The position numbers were made by a program, and so were the translations under genes. A DNA stretch of 64,000 bases, taken from Lotus japonicus. Taxonomy: Eukaryota; Streptophyta; Magnoliopsida; Fabales; Fabaceae. A model generated the notes under the pieces. That model ran no database searches. It was not told where the DNA came from and saw only the letters and a program-made list of their open reading frames with translations. The stretch spans positions 32,024,743 to 32,088,742 of the forward strand of contig NC_080043.1 of the NCBI RefSeq assembly GCF_012489685.1, written 5' to 3'. Below, piece after piece: positions 1 through 10,639 of the stretch (position 1 is its first letter; each line of letters begins with the position of its first letter).

Positions 1-1201
1 ATTTTGGTCCAAAATAAAGGCTCAAAACTTCAAAGTTATCAGTTCTGAAAACAAATTTGACAGCAACGATCCTCATGACATCCGTGACAACAAATCCTAA
101 AGGCACGAAGTCAGATTAAGTCTTTTCGACAATAAAGTTTCGAAATGTGAGACAAAAAGAGTTTTGAGTCAATTTTTCAGATCCTGGACAACTGAATCGC
201 AATCAGAGTTTACTGACAGAGGTTTTAGACTCAGGGGAACATAAGGAACATAACCCAAGCAAGAAATCAGAGAAATCGGACAATTTTAGAAAAAGCTCAA
301 AACTTAGAGCACAGAAACGACTTCAGAAACGCAACAGAAACAACAATCAGAGGTAGGAATCGTGTTAGTTACCTTGATACCTAGAAGTAGGGACGAACTG
401 CACGAAGATTGGTCAAGTTTTCGCGGAAATCCCCTCCCCCCTTGCTCCCCACGAAATCAGCCACAAATGGAAAGAAAATGAGAGGATTTTGCTTTTTCGC
501 GCTATTTATAGGCGGGTGAAATCGCGGGAAAATGAAAATTTCGCGATTCCGATTTTTGCAGCACGATCACCGAGAAATTCTAAGAGAGATTCTGGCGTCA
601 GAAATCCAGAACTCAAAACAAATATCTATGATATGGGAAAAACGATATCGAAAATCTCAAAAGCGGTGTCGGTTAATCTGCCCCGAAAAACTACTTTTTG
701 CTGTGATGCTCAAACGACAAAACTTCCAACTGAAGAAAGATTGGAAACGTCGAAACAAGTCTGGCAACGCGGACGGAATCTTCGTTAGAAGTCCCGAATA
801 GAAAAAGTCTTCATCCATTGCTCGAAAATAGGGTTTCGAAGCAAAGAAATTAGCGTCGGCGGACATCCGAAAAGTGAAACCTATCGTGCGTACAGTCCAG
901 AGTTCCGAAATGAAACGCTGGTCGATGGAAAAATAAAGAGAATCTTTAAATTTTCCGAGAGTTCGAAATCTCACTCAAAACGTTGCTTTAAGAGCGAAAT
1001 AGCCTATTCTGGACACGCTCGCCATAAGGCAGGTGTGCAGACAACTCGCACTAATTCCTACAGCGACGACGCAACATACCTCAAGCAATTCCTGAACTTT
1101 CTTCTTCATTGATCTTTCTCAAACAACAAACTCCTGTCACGTTTACACTGATTCTACGCGTGAGTCGGAAATTAACTTGTTCCGAAAATCCGGGTCTTAC
1201 A
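1..1201 (-). repeat. 3' LTR (partial)
   Basis: Copy of 7084-8284. It ends on the plus strand in GGGTCTTACA, which read on the minus strand is the LTR start TGTAAGACCC. The rest lies outside the window. The short reading frames in it (489-788, 532-801, 657-974) recur unchanged in the other LTR and resemble no protein; I treat them as chance ORFs. Confidence 0.85.
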
Positions 1202-1202
1202 A

Positions 1203-1219
1203 TACTCCCCTCCAAAAAG
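1203..1219 (-). other. Polypurine tract
   Basis: On the minus strand this reads CTTTTTGGAGGGGAGTA and directly abuts the 3' LTR start. It is the expected plus-strand primer for a Ty3-type element, and helps fix the element's orientation. Confidence 0.8.
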
Positions 1220-3749
1220 AAAGTTTCGTCCTCGAAACTCAGAGTTCTGAGAAAAGTTCGGAATACAGTTCCTTGATCTTATCTTCCAATTCCCATGTAG
1301 TAGTGCTTGTGTCATTGTTCCTCAAAATCTTTACTTAAGAAATCTGCCTTCCCCTTAACTGTTTCACTCTTCTATCCCCACTGTTAACTATCGGCGTCTC
1401 AAAAGACAAAACATCATTCAACCTCATGTCGTCTGACTCGATTACTTGCGTCGGACCTCTGCTTGAAATGATACCGGTTGGCATTCCGTGCAGTCGCACA
1501 ACCTTAGCCACTTACTTCTTTACTTTCGGTCGTCCGAAATTCTTCTTAAACTCGGTGCCTCTCTGTCATCTTAAGGTAAATACTATAAACTCGTCCTCGT
1601 GATCTTCATCTACAGTCCAAAACTCCACTTGTCCGTTCGATAACTCCTAGACGAAATATTGCGTTGGAATCTAATAGTCCATTAACGTCACATCCAACTT
1701 CGTAACTATCATCACTCGCACAATGAAATCAATCTCCTACTTAGTCACCATTCGAATTAAAAATCGACTTATGTCCTTATTTCTTGTCCTTCACTAATCT
1801 TATCCCCTTCAACATCAAGTTATCAACAACTTATAAGATAATCCTCTTCTTAATATCTAACAATCCATTATTATCGTCTTCTTCCTTAGAACTTCCCTCA
1901 CTCAAACCTATTTACACTTACTGAAATCCCTAACACTTCGCACAAATCGAGACTTATCCTCTAGAAGATTAAATCATAACTATACATCGAGGGACTTAAC
2001 TAGCCATTTTATCATCCGATCCTTCAACATTCTGAGATTTAACTGTTATCGTAGCCGCTAACACCACTAAATCTCTTATGTGTACATGAATCTCAGCTCA
2101 CTAGGTCAACCTTAGCCCTAGGATTCTCATTCAACTTTAGTAAAATTCACTTGTTACCCGTAATATGCATCATCAAAATCCATAACAAAGTCCCATTGAC
2201 TCTTATACTCTACGAAACTCGTCAAAATATAACAACCTCAGGTATTCATCTTAATACTAACACCTTCCTTTTTGTGACTCAATCACCATCTCGTCAATCA
2301 ACTTCTTAATCTCTCAATCAAATTCTGACAACCTTCGAGTCTTACACACCTTAGACAGACATTCATAGATTTAAAACCTAAACCTTCACCAAGTTTGGTC
2401 CTCTAGTGACCTTTAATCCTTCAATACTTCTTAAATGAATATCCGTTTCTTAAAAACTATAACTCCTTCACTTACCCAAACGACCTGACCAGTGGCGTCA
2501 TGCTTTCACATTCACAACTTATTATGCTAACATCATTCAAATCTTGTCACATGGTCATTATGTCCGTAACCTCATAATCAACATCAATCGATCACCAACC
2601 TTAACACTCCACACAACCCAGAATTCCTTTACTTCAAGATCTCTCTTATAATATACCTCAATGGTCTTAACCCTAAACTCACCTTCAGGTCTTCAATCTT
2701 CTAAGATTCAACTCCTATTGTCACACCTACAACCATAAGATCTCCTACTCGTACGCGATTCTCGACTCTCAAGATTCAATCTTAACCCTAAGATTTCAAT
2801 CCAACTTAGTATATCTCACTTAGTAATCTCAGCATATTTCTTTGGAATCCATATCAACAACCTCAAGTATTCAACTTATGCTAAAACTTTCTTTCTCCAA
2901 CTTAATCATTAATTCAACACTTTTCAAGCGAAAATTCATCTCTTAAGACTATAATGTCTCCACATATTAATCCAACGCTTAGCAAAACTTATTCCTCGAA
3001 CTCGACTATAACAATCTAGTTCAGAGTTAATTCTTCTCACTCTCGCTACCATCAAGCTATCATCTAAAACCTGATTACATTCAACTTATTTAGTCTCTAA
3101 CAATTCCACTCAGTAATCACATAACCTATGACTTCATAACTTCCGAGAAACTACTTAATACTTTTCCGGCATTAAACCTCTTGACTTAGTCTACCTCTAC
3201 TTGGAGTAATCACACGAACTAACCAATCAATGTCTATACGACACTCATCGACTTCCAAAGATTTAAATCTTAATCTTTTACAATCAAATGCTTAACACGA
3301 ACTTTCCTCCCAAATCCGACTAATCCTCAATCAATTCAAATTCATCTTACACATCCTTCTATCAAAGTCCATAACCAGCTGTGATTCCGAATATCACCCC
3401 CTCAATATTAGGTTGATCAGGCCTAATACATCGAAGGTGGAAATTTAGAAAAACCCACTGGAACAGTCAATGAGTTCCTATCCTCCAGTAGTCACAAATA
3501 TCCTGATACTAAATCCTTTAATGATCCCGCTACGGAACTACACACCCTCAACATAACACGTATACTACCTATAAGGAATCTCCCTAAGATTCGTTCTTCA
3601 ACTACTAGCTTCCTCATAAACGCAACGGTGGAAGACTACTTTCTAGACTTAGTGTGCTATTCCCAACCTCGTGTAACTTCTATAGTTAAATCACGAGCAA
3701 CCTCGAATAAGGTCCTACATCGTTCCCACGTTCTTCCTCGTTCAACTCC
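1220..3749 (-). other. Non-coding internal region of the LTR element
   Basis: About 2.5 kb rich in C and T on the plus strand, with no open frame of note. Two stretches around 2060-2300 and 2700-2910 resemble each other (shared CTTAGCCCTA/CTTAACCCTA and ACCTCAgGTATTCA/ACCTCAaGTATTCA blocks), so it probably contains a diverged internal duplication. The 3' edge keeps a block reading GAGTTTCGAGGACGAAACTT on the minus strand, as is common at the end of chromovirus-type pol genes. I see no other trace of pol. Confidence 0.5.
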
Positions 3750-4610
3750 TCAGCTCTTGCCCTCCTTGGCATGAATCCTTTCCTCTGTAGCAAATTGTTT
3801 TCCTTTCCCAACATTCCCTGATGATTCGCCCTTGAGTGCCTTGCAATCTTGGGAGAAATGTCCCGGTTGGTTGCAATTAAAGCATAGTTTTCCCTTGATC
3901 TTGCACTTACTAGCATAGTGCCCTACTTCCCTGCACCTGTAACACGTCACTGCTCTTCCCGAAGTCTTGTTTCCTGTCCCTTCGGTAGCATCATTCCCTT
4001 TCATCTTACTATCAGACGTTTCCTCCTGGGGTGTCTTGCAGTTCACAGCTAGATGCCCCTCTCGGTTACACTTGAAGCATCTCCATCCAGTCACTGAGCA
4101 CTTGTTAGCAAAATGCCCAAACTTTCCACAATGAGTACATGTCACACCTTTGTCACCAACTGGCTCCCCTCCAGTATCAGCAGTCGTTGGTTTGTAGACT
4201 CTTGAGATAAGATCTCTTCCCTTGAAACGCTGATACGGTCCCCACTGATGGTAGCTCTCCCTTCTGTTGTAGCCTTGAGATCCTGACCTTATTGGTCCCC
4301 CAGCTCCAGTTCGGTTCATTCCTCTTTGTTGATACATTGCTGTCGCCATCAGTCGTTGATGATGCTCACGTGTAGCCTCCGCCATCCGGTTAAGATCCAC
4401 CATCCTATATCCCATCGAACGTCCGATTAGTACTAACCATACGGTAGCACTAGACAAACCACTCAATCCGATTGAGTAGTAACGCAAGCAATTAGAGCGA
4501 AAATCGCTCTGCAGACAATCAATTTTCACTCTTTGCAGAGTCACACAACCTAGCACAGAAGACCTATTCCCCAAAGACTCCCAAAAGACTCGACTAAGCT
4601 CTGATACCAC
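3750..4610 (-). CDS. Gag remnant with four CCHC zinc knuckles
   Basis: A 286-residue open frame whose C-terminal half has four CX2CX4HX4C knuckles in a row: CTHCGKFGHFANKC, CFKCNREGHLAVNC, CYRCREVGHYASKC and CFNCNQPGHFSQDC. Such motifs in retrotransposon Gag bind RNA and help packaging. The usual Gag capsid-like domain before the knuckles is missing. The frame starts almost at the primer site, so its first residues probably read untranslated leader; a start at the Met in the MVDLNRMAEATREHH stretch, near 4401, is more likely. Four knuckles is more than the one or two usual in plant Ty3 Gag. It could be a non-functional remnant or a small nucleocapsid-like protein kept by a non-autonomous element. 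Confidence 0.6.
   Translation of the reverse strand: MVSELSRVFWESLGNRSSVLGCVTLQRVKIDCLQSDFRSNCLRYYSIGLSGLSSATVWLVLIGRSMGYRMVDLNRMAEATREHHQRLMATAMYQQRGMNRTGAGGPIRSGSQGYNRRESYHQWGPYQRFKGRDLISRVYKPTTADTGGEPVGDKGVTCTHCGKFGHFANKCSVTGWRCFKCNREGHLAVNCKTPQEETSDSKMKGNDATEGTGNKTSGRAVTCYRCREVGHYASKCKIKGKLCFNCNQPGHFSQDCKALKGESSGNVGKGKQFATEERIHAKEGKS
4598..4609 (-). other. Primer-binding site (initiator Met-tRNA type)
   Basis: Reads TGGTATCAGAGC on the minus strand, the standard plant primer-site match to the 3' end of initiator tRNA-Met, three bases inside the LTR end (ending GTGTTACA). Confidence 0.9.
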
Positions 4611-5460
4611 AATGTAACACCCCGATTTCCAGGTGTCACTTTAGTAACCAAAAGTAAACTTTACGCGGAAAACAGGTAATTTTTTTTTTCGTTTGATTCC
4701 TTTTAAATCAAGCAATAGAGAAATAAAGACATAACCCCAACACTAACTAACCAATATACAAATATATACACATGTACAACCTCAGCTGCACTCTCCCGTC
4801 ACGCGCACTCGCAGTGACTCCAAAGTAGTGTGCCCGTAGGCAAATAGTTACAGATCCAGATGTGTGAGTGAGAAAATTATAATTACAAACCACTAGGAGG
4901 AAGTCGGCCTCAAAATGGCCTAAGGAAAGACCCCTATGGTCCGACTGTCTCACTGTGATCCCTCAGTAAGAGAACCACACAAAAGCCATGCGTCGGGAAC
5001 CTACCCTGTCCCAAAATATGAATGACGAATCAGAGCTATTACAGTAACAACCAACTCAAAAGACTCTAACCACCCATAACCCACACTACTATCATCGACC
5101 CTCCCTCGATCAGTCATGAAGTCCGGGTCCTCGTCGAAAGCTTCAGTAATAGTCGTTCCGCTCCGGCTCTTTCCCGCACAACGAATCATCACGAACCGGC
5201 TGACGGACGCCTGGCGGCAGGCCGACCGCCCAAGCACAAACATACAAACAAAGCCAAGGCGCTAGGGTCAACTTACAGAATACAATAGATATACAATCCA
5301 CATGCGATAAAAGGGGTATATATATATGTTGTATATATACATATAAGTTATGCACTGCTTACCCTAAGGTTTATACATAGCATGTTATCAAATCTCTTAC
5401 ACAATTCAATCATAATAAGATGCATTGTGTGCCAGTGCAGAATATGCTGACACAAATCCG

Positions 5461-5664
5461 AATAACGTCACTCTGCTTGGCGACGGGACAAAACAACAAC
5501 GTCACTCTGCTTGGCGACGGAACAAATCAACAACGTCACTCTGCTTGGCGACGGAACAAATCAACAACGTCACTCTGCTTGGCGACGGAACAAATCAACA
5601 ACGTCACTCTGCTTGGCGACGGAACAAATCAACGACGTCACTCTGCTTGGCGACGGGACAAACC
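5461..5664. repeat. 34-bp minisatellite, six copies
   Basis: Six head-to-tail copies of a 34-base unit containing ACGTCACTCTGCTTGGCGAC. Middle copies differ at one or two positions. It lies inside the LTR; a long open frame across it is a product of the repeat. Confidence 0.9.
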
Positions 5665-5764
5665 AACGGTATTGCCACTTATAGGCTGGGCACCTCGAGA
5701 CGGTCGTAACACTGGCCTCGTGTTTAACCATTTCTGCTCGGGCGTCGCTTATCACCTTTGGCTA

Positions 5765-6115
5765 TAGTCAAGACGGTACAAACTCTACATGGTTTGACCA
5801 TTTCTGCTTGCTATGCCGAACATCAACAGGCACGATGCAACTCTACATGGATGATCGTTACCTCCTGTTGTGCCAGATATAGTCAGGACCGATTCAACTC
5901 TGCATGGCTGATCGTTACTTCCTGTTATACCGAAGTACTCTGCTTGGCACTTCATCGCGTATATGCACGTGTGCAATATGATTATCAAAACCAGAGTCAG
6001 TGTCGGTCAATACAACACGACTCGGAGTTAGTGTCGGTCAATACAACACAACTCCCACCACAAACCCCACAAACAAAACCCAGAGTCTGTGCCGGTTAAT
6101 ACAACACGACTCGAA
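5765..6115. repeat. Looser tandem repeats in the LTR
   Basis: Roughly three copies of a ~60-base motif with CAACTCTACATGG / CATGGCTGATCGTTAC, then several copies of a shorter motif with GTCGGTCAATACAACACGAC. Together with the minisatellite they make up much of the LTR centre. Confidence 0.6.
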
Positions 6116-7584
6116 CAACACTACCAGGAGTACTAGAGTACTCGGTGACTTTCAATCATCACCATAGCTCACCTCAGTGGCTTTCCCCAATTCCAAACTC
6201 TCCAAACCCACAACATAAGTCGACTTTTCCCCGCCTTTCGTAAATATTTTTCCCCTTCAGTTCTCCTATGCTTAAACGTTAATAAAAATTGTTTCAATTC
6301 GAATTAGCCAAGTTATGAGTTTATTTCTCAAAGTCTAAGTTTCCCAAGTCTTTATTTTCCGAAAGCTCTATCATTCTAAGTTTCCAAAAGTCAACCACCC
6401 AAAATACATTTCCCGGGGAAAGTCTAGGAATTCCAACGAATCCCAACAAATGGCTAAGTCTCAAACCCCACATTTGAACTTGCCTAGGGTTGTTCATCCA
6501 ACCCGAAATGTCAAAGATCCCCAGATCAATGAACCCCCACTCCGAAGTTGCGTCAAAACGCTCAATTCAACACATCATCAATATCATAAGTTATGAAACA
6601 ATCATAACAAGAAATCATCATCATATACAACATCAGATAAAGCATAGGTCTAGTTTATCGACGCCTATCATGCAATCATAGCTAAATATAGCAAGTTGCC
6701 CTAACCTCGAGCTGTTCCAGCTTCGCAAACAAAGTTCTCCTCAAACAATTGCTCTGAGTCTTCCAAAGTTCCCTCAACTGAACCTCGGAGAAAAACAAAG
6801 CAGAATCCAAACAAAATCGATTAGTTCGATCGCAATACAATACATAAACGATAGACAAAGCATTAAAGCTTCAGAATAGGACAATCAGGTACGAAAAGAC
6901 AAGTTTTCGAAACCGAAAAACTCCCCCCTAAAGGAAATAGTCCACGGCCTCAAAGGAAAAAGGGCTTCGACTCTTTTTCTTTGATCAAATCAATTCACAA
7001 GGTAGTTTTAGGGTAAAACTAAGGCAAAGAAACTGTCAGAACAATTTTCGGACAATCGGGCCGGAATACGACTACGCAGGGGCATTTTGGTCCAAAATAA
7101 AGGCTCAAAACTTCAAAGTTATCAGTTCTGAAAACAAATTTGACAGCAACGATCCTCATGACATCCGTGACAACAAATCCTAAAGGCACGAAGTCAGATT
7201 AAGTCTTTTCGACAATAAAGTTTCGAAATGTGAGACAAAAAGAGTTTTGAGTCAATTTTTCAGATCCTGGACAACTGAATCGCAATCAGAGTTTACTGAC
7301 AGAGGTTTTAGACTCAGGGGAACATAAGGAACATAACCCAAGCAAGAAATCAGAGAAATCGGACAATTTTAGAAAAAGCTCAAAACTTAGAGCACAGAAA
7401 CGACTTCAGAAACGCAACAGAAACAACAATCAGAGGTAGGAATCGTGTTAGTTACCTTGATACCTAGAAGTAGGGACGAACTGCACGAAGATTGGTCAAG
7501 TTTTCGCGGAAATCCCCTCCCCCCTTGCTCCCCACGAAATCAGCCACAAATGGAAAGAAAATGAGAGGATTTTGCTTTTTCGCG

Positions 7585-7594
7585 CTATTTATAG
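7585..7594 (-). promoter_or_regulatory. LTR TATA box
   Basis: CTATAAATAG on the minus strand; the same site is at 502-511 in the other LTR and near 13172-13181 in the related LTR. Its conservation across the three copies and correct orientation support a real core promoter for the element. Confidence 0.6.
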
Positions 7595-8284
7595 GCGGGT
7601 GAAATCGCGGGAAAATGAAAATTTCGCGATTCCGATTTTTGCAGCACGATCACCGAGAAATTCTAAGAGAGATTCTGGCGTCAGAAATCCAGAACTCAAA
7701 ACAAATATCTATGATATGGGAAAAACGATATCGAAAATCTCAAAAGCGGTGTCGGTTAATCTGCCCCGAAAAACTACTTTTTGCTGTGATGCTCAAACGA
7801 CAAAACTTCCAACTGAAGAAAGATTGGAAACGTCGAAACAAGTCTGGCAACGCGGACGGAATCTTCGTTAGAAGTCCCGAATAGAAAAAGTCTTCATCCA
7901 TTGCTCGAAAATAGGGTTTCGAAGCAAAGAAATTAGCGTCGGCGGACATCCGAAAAGTGAAACCTATCGTGCGTACAGTCCAGAGTTCCGAAATGAAACG
8001 CTGGTCGATGGAAAAATAAAGAGAATCTTTAAATTTTCCGAGAGTTCGAAATCTCACTCAAAACGTTGCTTTAAGAGCGAAATAGCCTATTCTGGACACG
8101 CTCGCCATAAGGCAGGTGTGCAGACAACTCGCACTAATTCCTACAGCGACGACGCAACATACCTCAAGCAATTCCTGAACTTTCTTCTTCATTGATCTTT
8201 CTCAAACAACAAACTCCTGTCACGTTTACACTGATTCTACGCGTGAGTCGGAAATTAACTTGTTCCGAAAATCCGGGTCTTACA

Positions 8285-9136
8285 ATCAACGAGATGTAGC
8301 TTCCCCCGATGATATGATGTGACTTGAGAAAGGAAAGGGCTATCCGCTAGATGGAGCCGCCCCTATCGGAGAGGTCATCCCTTAGGAGGAGAGGGCTATC
8401 AGCGAGATGGAGCCGCCTCACGGTTCTACATGTGTGACCCTTATATAAAATTTCAGATTTTAAATGTTATATTGCTTTGACTTTAATATTATTTATTTGA
8501 AGTGATTATTTATGAACTTTATGAGTTTTGACACTTTTTACTGCTGAAATGGTTTGAACTGATATTATTGATGATATAGATTGTTTATACTGAGTTAAGA
8601 GCGGAAAACTCGTGCCTATTCTGTTTCCCCTTCCTGTTCATGGTGGTTGTTGACTGCTCACTAAGTCTTTGTGACTTACCCCATTCATTATTTTTCCCTC
8701 CACAGATTTTCAGGCAACTGAGTAGCAGACTGTTGTCATATTCAGATCGTTCAGTTTTCTTATTGGTAGGCCTCCTTTGGTTGGTGGCTCGTTTGATGTC
8801 TTTTATTTGATTGTAGTTATCTGCAGCTATAGGGAGTCTTAGGTGGATTGATTCTGAACTGTTATTTATTATTGTATTTAAGAAATTGTACTTTAGAATT
8901 GAAATTGGAATTTGTGTTTTCATGGAATTTTGGTTATGATGAAAACCAACTCACATGCTTATTGTTTTGGAAATGTTGATATTATAAAGGATGTTTTGTT
9001 GAAATATTATAAAATATAGAGAAACATGCATAATTTTGGAACATAGTTTGGAAAAATGATTTTGTGAGAAACAGGCTTGCCAGACTAGGGTGTTAGTCTG
9101 TGCGCCGGTTACGACTTAGAATTTTGGGTCGTGACA
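8285..9136 (+). repeat. LTR fragment of a chromovirus-like element
   Basis: No coding region. The tail (from about 8590) has the look of a plant Tekay-type LTR end: a CTCACTAAGTC...CACAGATTTTCAGG block, then GTTACGACTTAGAATTTTGGGTCGTGACA finishing at 9136. No matching second LTR in the window, so probably a truncated or solo LTR. Family assignment is from memory of such LTRs. Confidence 0.5.
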
Positions 9137-9893
9137 TGATTAGATGATATAGATTGAGGTTGTTGTTATTTGATTTGATGTTATATTGTTGAGATTATTG
9201 TCATATGATTTGATTCTATATTGTGGAGGTTGTGGATATCTGAGCTGTTATATGCTGTCAAGTTGATGTTTGAATAAATGTTACATTGTTACGCTGTTGA
9301 TATCTGAATTAACATATATGTTGTTAAGTTGTTGATATCTGAGTAGAAATATTGTTGAGGTTGTTGATAGTTGATTTAAATCTATATTGTTGAATATATG
9401 TCGTCATCTATCTTGAATTAAGTTGTTAGTTTGTGTGCCATGATATGCACTTGAATTTGAATAACATGCTCTTCCCGTTTATACATGGTAATGGCATTGA
9501 GTTAACCTTTTCTATTTGCTACTTGTTGTTTGGGCGCTTAACGCTATTAGGCGATGGAGAATCTTCGATGAAGCTTGACCTTCGTACGAGTCGGAGAGGA
9601 GAACTTGAAGAACTGTGGAAGACTTGAAGAATAGAGTCGGGTGTAGAGTTAGAAAGCTAACCATTATTGGTTTAAGCTTGCATAACGATTTTAGAGATTT
9701 ATATTTGGGGTTTCGGGTACTCGCCTTGTTCAAGGCTTGATGTAAATCCCTTTGTAGTTGGGAGTATGCATGACATGTTTTGGAAATACATTTGAAAAGA
9801 AAAAATATACTCGTGTTTATACATTCTTTTGGAAAATATTGCATATTTACTTTAATAGGTTACTAAAGTGACACCCGAAATTCGGGGCGTTAC
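9137..9893 (+). repeat. Partial LTR, inverted relative to 10640-13876
   Basis: Ends with ATTCGGGGCGTTACA, preceded by GTGACACC, the terminal motif of the 4613 LTR family read in the opposite direction. It contains GTTGATATCTGA-type repeats, and 9380-9560 resembles the reverse complement of about 10640-10810, including GGGCGCTTAACGCTATTAGG. Probably a truncated copy of a related LTR in the opposite orientation. Confidence 0.5.
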
Positions 9894-10639
9894 AGCCGCT
9901 GCCACATCTTCTTCTCAACTATAGCCGCCACTACATGCATCCTCTTATTTCCTCTCTTCCTCCTTGGTTATGTGACAATTTCAACCATTCAAAACCGAAG
10001 TTCTGGCCCAAATCCGACTGCACCCGTCCGTCGGACACCCCTAGCATTTTGTTCCTCAACTTCTCGGTCCATCTGAATTCTCCGGGCTTCATGCTCAGTT
10101 TGTAGCCGTCCTTGGAATTCAACACAACGTCTTGTCTTACTCTATGTCGGGAACGGGTTGTTTAAATAAGACTATGTTATGTTTTAAGATCCTCTGGTCG
10201 AAGTGTTTAGTTCGTTTTAAAAAAAAATACTCTTGTGTTTTTAGGATTGAGAAATAGTCCTTAGACTTTGTTAGGTTACTTAATGTGATTCCTCAGTTGA
10301 GAAATTGGGGCGTTACATTGGCGTTGTTGACTTGTTTTAGCTAGTGAATGTAAGGTGAAATCAATCCAGATACATTACTTTTTAATCTGGGGATTGAGCG
10401 GACTTTTCGTACCCTTCGTGGTCACCAAAGAAGGGTACAATAACATAAAACGAAGTTCGTAATAAGTACGCACACTTAAACAGTGACGAAAGTAGGGTTT
10501 TAGTAATAGAGTTCTCAGAAGATGAAGAAGACTCAAAGCATAAACTACCAAGAGAAACTAAACAGCTTCTTCCATCTCTGCTCCGCAACTTACTATCCCT
10601 CCTCCATCTCGAACATAGCTAAGTATCGTCAGAAGGCTC
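9894..10639. other. Unassigned stretch with another LTR end
   Basis: No credible gene. A second LTR-like terminus, AAATTGGGGCGTTACA, finishes at about 10316. The minus-strand frame at 9931-10125 resembles nothing I recognise. Confidence 0.35.

Larger units (their letters stand above)
1..8284 (-). mobile_element. Young non-autonomous LTR retrotransposon, cut by window start
   Basis: The same sequence occurs at 1-1201 and 7084-8284 (offset 7083) and looks identical wherever I compared it, including every short reading frame. The element reads on the minus strand: 5' LTR 8284-4613, primer site, zinc-knuckle gag remnant, a long non-coding middle, polypurine tract, then the 3' LTR, of which only 1201 bases lie in the window. 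The internal part is only about 3.4 kb and has no recognisable protease, reverse transcriptase or integrase, so it must have been moved by proteins from another element. Matching LTRs indicate recent insertion. The TSD cannot be tested because one end is outside the window. Confidence 0.85.
4613..8284 (-). repeat. 5' LTR, 3.67 kb
   Basis: Minus-strand ends are TGTAAGACCC and GGGGTGTTACA, so it has TG...CA termini. At 3672 bp it is long for an LTR. It holds a TATA box, a 34-bp minisatellite and looser tandem repeats. The other copy is cut by the window start. Confidence 0.85.

Noticed and set aside
489..974. Three overlapping short ORFs repeated at 7572-8057
   Set aside because: They lie in the LTR, lack domain character, and are identical only because the LTR copies are identical.
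5461..5664. CRISPR-like array
   Set aside because: The units are continuous tandem copies with no unique spacers, and the DNA is plant.
5420..5767. ORF of 115 residues with repeats
   Set aside because: It is made by the 34-bp minisatellite being readable in frame.
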